From positions 1 to 9,831 of the forward strand of contig JBOHDE010000148.1 in assembly GCA_050699035.1 (NCBI GenBank): a stretch of 9,831 nucleotides of DNA, in the 5' to 3' direction. A model generated the notes under the pieces. That model was not told the DNA's origin. It saw only the letters and a list, made by a program, of their open reading frames with translations, and made no database searches. The stretch is from WHTB01 sp050699035 (lineage in GTDB: Bacteria; Actinomycetota; Actinomycetes; Propionibacteriales; Nocardioidaceae). Positions 5,316 through 9,831 of the stretch are shown piece by piece. Made by a program: the position numbers and the translations under genes. The first letter of the stretch is position 1. Every line of letters begins with the position of its first letter.

Positions 5316-7255
5316 CAGTCGTCGCCCTCGACCACGAACAGCGGGTGGCCAAGCGGGACCTGCTCACCCGCGGCCGCGCCCACCTGCGCGACGACACCGT
5401 CGTACGGCGCCTTGAGCGCGAGCTCCATCTTCATCGCCTCCATCACCCCCAGGGTGTCACCGGCGGCAACCCGGGAACCCACCTCGACGCCCACGCTCAG
5501 CACGGTGCCGGGCATCGGCGCGTTGACCGAGCCGTCGGACAGAGCCGCCGAGCCGGCCGGGCCGAACGCGTCCGGCCGGGTGAACACCTCGGGTTGACCG
5601 CGGTACCCGACCACCACCTCGTGCGCGCCGACCTCCACGTGCGCCTCGTGGATGACCCCGTCGATCTCCAGCCGCACCATGCCGGCGCACGCCGCGACGG
5701 GGCGCACCTGCCAGGTCGTGTCGGCTGTGGTGACCCGGCCCTCGCCCGGGCTGACGCGCACCACCGCGTCGTCGAGCTCGACGGGTACGTCGGCGGCGGG
5801 TCCGGCCGACCGCCAGCCGTCGGCGAGCCCGAACGGATGGGTCGGGTCCGTGGACGACGACGCCGTCGCCAGCGCCCAGGCCGCGATGCACAGCACCTCC
5901 GCCGGCCGCTCGCGGGAGAACTCACCCAGATGCTCGTCGAGCCAGCCGGTGTGGATCGCGGAGTCGCGGTACGAGTCGGACGCCGCCAGCTGACGCAGGA
6001 AGCCGACGTTTGTCGTCAACCCGAGGACCGCGGTGTCGTCGAGAGCCTGCAGCAGCGCCTGCCTGGCCGCTTCCCTGGTCGCGCCGTGCACGATGACCTT
6101 GCCGAGCATCGGGTCGTAGCTCGTGCTGACGACCTGCCCCGACTCGAGGGCGGCGTCGACCCGGGCCCGCCCCGGCCAGGCCACTGTCGTCGCGACACCG
6201 GCCTGCGGCAGGAAGCCGGAGTACGGGTCCTCCGCATAGATCCGGGCCTCGATGGCGTGCCCGGTCACCGTCACGTCGCCCTGGGTGAAGGGCAGCGGTT
6301 TTCCCTGTGCGACAAGGAGCTGCAGCTGCACCAGGTCGAGCCCGGTCACGGCTTCGGTCACGGGGTGCTCGACCTGCAGGCGGGTGTTCATCTCCAGGAA
6401 GAACACGTCCTCGCCGGCCACCAGAAACTCCACGGTGCCGGCGTTAACGTAGCCGACCTCACGCGTCAGCCGGACCGCGGACGACAGGACGGCCTCGCGA
6501 GCGGCGTCGCTGACCACCGTGGCCGGCGCTTCCTCGAGCACCTTCTGGTGACGCCGCTGCACCGAGCAGTCCCGCTCGAAGAGATGCACGACATTGCCGT
6601 GCGCGTCGGCGAGGACCTGCACCTCGATGTGCCGGCCGTTCTCGACATAGCGCTCCACCAGGACGGTGTCGTCGCCGAACGCCGACTGCGCCTCTCGGCG
6701 GGCGGAGGCGAGGCCGTCGGGCAGCTCCGCCGGCGTACGCACGATCCGCATGCCCTTGCCGCCGCCACCGGCCGCCGCCTTGACCAGCAGTGGGAACCCC
6801 ACGTTGTCAGCCAGTTCCGACTGTGGGGAGTCGGAACCGTCTGACGGGTTGGCAGCGGGTACGACGGGGACGCCGGCCTTGACCGCCACCTCCCGGGCGG
6901 CGTCCTTGCGACCCATCAGCTCGATCACGTCCGCCGACGGCCCGATGAAGGTCAGCCCGGCCTCGGCCACCGCCCGCGCGAAGGCGGCCCGCTCGGACAG
7001 GAACCCGTACCCGGGGTGGATCGCGTCGGCCCCCGTCCGCCGGGCCGCTTCCAGGATCGCCGGGATCGACAGGTACGACTCGCCGGCCGCCGCCGGGCCG
7101 AGCCGCACCGCGGTGTCGGCCTCGCGTACGTGCGGCGCCTCCCGGTCGGCATCGGAGTAGACCGCCACCGTGCGCAGGCCGGCCGCCCGGGCCGCGCGCA
7201 ACACCCGGATGGCGATCTCGCCCCGGTTGGCGACGAGGACGGTGCCGAATCGCAT
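5315..7255 (-). CDS. accA1: Methylcrotonoyl-CoA carboxylase alpha subunit (biotin carboxylase plus BCCP)
   Basis: ATP-dependent carboxylation of biotin and its delivery to the carboxyltransferase. The 646-residue product has, in order, a biotin carboxylase domain (1 to about 445), a middle region linking to the partner subunit (about 450-570) and a C-terminal biotinyl domain (about 578-646) with biotin attached at Lys609 in VMEAMKM. Catalytic residues fall on the E. coli AccC numbers: Lys159, the glycine loop GGGGKGM at 163-169, Cys230, Lys238, Glu288, Asn290 and Arg292. The start is the ATG at 7255 (MRFGTVLVANRGEIA), 5 nt after the stop of the carboxyltransferase gene. The frame stays open far upstream, but that part overlaps the carboxyltransferase gene and is not coding. 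Substrate (3-methylcrotonyl-CoA rather than propionyl- or geranyl-CoA) is inferred from the partner subunit and the HMG-CoA lyase neighbour. Also named liuD or mccA in other organisms. Confidence 0.96.
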   Translation of the reverse strand: MRFGTVLVANRGEIAIRVLRAARAAGLRTVAVYSDADREAPHVREADTAVRLGPAAAGESYLSIPAILEAARRTGADAIHPGYGFLSERAAFARAVAEAGLTFIGPSADVIELMGRKDAAREVAVKAGVPVVPAANPSDGSDSPQSELADNVGFPLLVKAAAGGGGKGMRIVRTPAELPDGLASARREAQSAFGDDTVLVERYVENGRHIEVQVLADAHGNVVHLFERDCSVQRRHQKVLEEAPATVVSDAAREAVLSSAVRLTREVGYVNAGTVEFLVAGEDVFFLEMNTRLQVEHPVTEAVTGLDLVQLQLLVAQGKPLPFTQGDVTVTGHAIEARIYAEDPYSGFLPQAGVATTVAWPGRARVDAALESGQVVSTSYDPMLGKVIVHGATREAARQALLQALDDTAVLGLTTNVGFLRQLAASDSYRDSAIHTGWLDEHLGEFSRERPAEVLCIAAWALATASSSTDPTHPFGLADGWRSAGPAADVPVELDDAVVRVSPGEGRVTTADTTWQVRPVAACAGMVRLEIDGVIHEAHVEVGAHEVVVGYRGQPEVFTRPDAFGPAGSAALSDGSVNAPMPGTVLSVGVEVGSRVAAGDTLGVMEAMKMELALKAPYDGVVAQVGAAAGEQVPLGHPLFVVEGDD

Positions 7256-7260
7256 CAGAC

Positions 7261-8817
<1,557 letters not shown>

Positions 8818-8903
8818 AGCACCGATGTTAGCGGTCATTAACATGACGAGTCCACTAACCGGAGAGTTAACAACCACTAACCGCAACGGTCTAGGGTTGC
8901 CCT
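8818..8903. promoter_or_regulatory. Divergent promoter/operator region between the MCC operon and the TetR gene
   Basis: An 86-bp AT-richer gap holding the start signals of both transcripts. It is dense in TAAC/GTTA half-sites: GTTA at 8827-8830 and TAAC at 8839-8842 (inside ATGTTA-N8-TAACAT, 8825-8844), TAAC at 8856-8859 with GTTA at 8866-8869 (TAAC-N6-GTTA), and TAAC at 8868-8871 and 8878-8881. CCACTAACCG occurs twice, at 8852-8861 and 8874-8883, a 22-bp period of two helical turns. GCAAC-N8-GTTGC spans 8883-8900. These are likely operators for the adjacent TetR protein. Candidate promoters: TTAACA (8867-8872) with TCTAGG (8890-8895), spacing 17, toward TetR; and on the minus strand TGGACT (8854-8849) with TAACAT (8830-8825), spacing 18, toward MCC, which would begin RNA next to the ATG at 8817. 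The boxes are weak matches. Confidence 0.6.
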
Positions 8904-9455
8904 GTGTCCAGCCGTAGGGACCAGATCCTCACGACCGCGGCCGCGATGTTCGCCGAGCGCGGCTTCCATGGCGTGTCGGTCGCCGACCTCGGTGCGGCCT
9001 GCGGCGTCTCCGGGCCGGCGCTCTACCGCCACTTCGCCAGCAAGGACGCCATGCTCGCGGAGATGCTCGTCGACATCAGCGAGCGACTCCTCGCCGAGGG
9101 AAGGCGCCGCCGGGCCGAGTCGGAGCAGCCCGACGCGGCCCTGCAGGCGCTGATCGGCTGGCACATCGAGTTCGCCCTGGAGCACCGCGACCTGATCGTC
9201 GTCCAGGACCGCGACTGGGCGGCGCTGCCCGCCGAGGCCCGCGAGCAGGTCCGCTCGTTGCAGCGCAGGTACGTCGAGGTGTGGGTCGACGTGCTCGCCG
9301 AGGTGCGGCCGGACTGGGACCGCCGGACCGCCCGCGCCGCGGCGCATGCGACCTTCGGCCTGCTCAACTCGACGCCGCACAGCGCCCTGGTCAGTCGCTC
9401 GGCGATGACCGACCTGCTCGCCGAGATGGCCCACCAGGCCCTCACCCCCCGGTGA
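8904..9455 (+). CDS. TetR family regulator, probable repressor of the leucine-degradation operon
   Basis: A 183-residue one-domain-plus-sensor regulator. Residues 5-50 form the TetR DNA-binding region: RRDQILTTAAAMFAERGFHG, then the helix-turn-helix VSVADLGAACGVSGPALYRHFASKDAML at about 24-51. The rest is a helical ligand-binding and dimerisation domain, with a conserved-looking ATFGLLNSTPHSA segment at 149-161 that I associate with the actinobacterial group often annotated as SACE_7040-like, found beside acyl-CoA carboxylase genes. In mycobacteria the TetR protein BkaR (Rv2506) sits by accA1-accD1 and represses branched-chain keto-acid genes; by position and family this is likely the counterpart, which is inference. 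The GTG start at 8904 has AGGG at 8893-8896 as a possible Shine-Dalgarno sequence, 7 nt upstream. The gene is divergent from the MCC operon and probably autoregulated. Its TGA stop is part of a long hairpin. Confidence 0.92.
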   Translation: MSSRRDQILTTAAAMFAERGFHGVSVADLGAACGVSGPALYRHFASKDAMLAEMLVDISERLLAEGRRRRAESEQPDAALQALIGWHIEFALEHRDLIVVQDRDWAALPAEAREQVRSLQRRYVEVWVDVLAEVRPDWDRRTARAAAHATFGLLNSTPHSALVSRSAMTDLLAEMAHQALTPR

Positions 9456-9509
9456 GTGTGACGAGTTGGTCGCGACACGCCGGCGTGTCGCGCCAACTCG
9501 TCACACTCA
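9453..9509. terminator. 57-nt near-perfect hairpin that includes the TetR stop codon
   Basis: TGAGTGTGACGAGTTGG at 9453-9469 is the exact reverse complement of 9493-9509. Between them lies one unpaired T (9470) and a perfect 22-bp palindrome, CGCGACACGC at 9471-9480 and its mirror to 9492. The whole folds as a stem of about 26 bp with a single bulge and a minimal loop. The first three bases are the TGA stop of the TetR gene, and the stop codon of the convergent downstream gene begins 9 nt past the other end. There is no U tract. The position suits a bidirectional terminator, but the near-perfect symmetry also suits an interspersed extragenic repeat. Confidence 0.7.
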
Positions 9510-9517
9510 TCGGGCAG

Positions 9518-9831
9518 TTAGCTCGGAGGGGCCAGGTCGACCAGCCGGCGGGTGAGCCGTACGCGGTCGAGGGCGTGCGCCCGAAGGGCGTCGTCCAGCG
9601 GGTCGTCGAGCCGTTCGAGCGGCAACGCCGTCAGCGCGGACCGCGCCACCAGCGACGCCCGGTAGCCGAGCCGCACCACCTCGGGCTCGACCACCATGCC
9701 GTCGGCCATCAAACCGTCGAGGTAAGCCGGGAAGATCACCTCGTCGATGGCGGGCAGGTCGTCCGCGTCGAGCTCACCGGCATGGGCCAGCCCGACCAGC
9801 AGCTGGCCCAGGTCGAAGCCGATCGGGAGCC
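9518..9831 (-). CDS. C-terminal part of an APH-like phosphotransferase (partial)
   Basis: The frame is open from the window edge (9829) to a TAA at 9518-9520, giving about 104 C-terminal residues; the start and the catalytic core lie outside the window. The visible part begins LPIGFDLGQLLVG, which resembles the segment following the metal-binding aspartate in APH/ecdysteroid-kinase-like phosphotransferases (the DLGQL motif), followed by a helical C-terminus (PAYLDGLMADG, VRLGYRASLVARSALTALPLE). A GTG at 9739 could be taken as a start, but the reading frame and the motif clearly continue upstream, so the gene is cut by the window rather than short. The family call is by pattern only. It converges on the TetR gene. 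Confidence 0.65.
   Translation of the reverse strand, partial: LPIGFDLGQLLVGLAHAGELDADDLPAIDEVIFPAYLDGLMADGMVVEPEVVRLGYRASLVARSALTALPLERLDDPLDDALRAHALDRVRLTRRLVDLAPPS

Noticed and set aside
8818..8886. N-terminal extension of MCC beta to the ATG at 8886
   Set aside because: The extra residues are encoded by the promoter and operator repeats and do not resemble the family N-terminus.

Overview
The window reads as a chromosomal segment of a high-GC actinobacterium. The base composition, GTG starts, GC-rich third positions and the mycobacterial-style set of a TetR regulator divergent from a methylcrotonyl-CoA carboxylase all fit. A member of the Nocardioidaceae or another Propionibacteriales is my guess, but it is not proven by anything here. 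No transposase, integrase, phage gene, tRNA, rRNA or CRISPR array is visible.

Layout. (1) Positions 1-1249, minus strand: an Fpg/Nei-type DNA glycosylase followed at once by a single-domain rhodanese. (2) Positions 1332-2270, plus strand: an 85-residue protein of unknown function, then aat (leucyl/phenylalanyl-tRNA-protein transferase), 3 nt apart. (3) Positions 2271-3200, minus strand: an APH-fold small-molecule kinase whose stop codon abuts the aat stop. (4) Positions 3290-3970, plus strand: an EcsC-family protein. (5) Positions 3971-4388: a 418-bp gene-free region between convergent genes, packed with repeats. It holds three copies of a 17-bp motif, two of them forming a large hairpin, and two perfect AT-rich palindromes exactly 52 bp apart. 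(6) Positions 4389-8817, minus strand: a three-gene leucine-degradation operon, namely carboxyltransferase, then biotin carboxylase/BCCP, then HMG-CoA lyase. (7) Positions 8818-8903: a divergent control region rich in TAAC/GTTA half-sites. (8) Positions 8904-9455, plus strand: a TetR-type regulator, probably the repressor of the operon and of itself. (9) Positions 9453-9509: a 57-nt near-perfect hairpin that includes the TetR stop codon. (10) Position 9518 to the window edge, minus strand: the C-terminal part of a second APH-like phosphotransferase.

How the genes work together. The MCC subunits carboxylate 3-methylcrotonyl-CoA. An enoyl-CoA hydratase not present here would then make HMG-CoA, which the lyase splits into acetyl-CoA and acetoacetate. 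The TetR protein probably senses a branched-chain acyl-CoA or keto-acid and controls the operon. The other genes are housekeeping genes: base-excision repair, sulfur transfer and N-end-rule tagging.

The coding content is ordinary for an actinobacterium. The least explained sequence is the repeat island at 3971-4388, followed by the hairpin at 9453-9509 and the operator cluster at 8825-8900. I do not see a clearly new multi-gene system.
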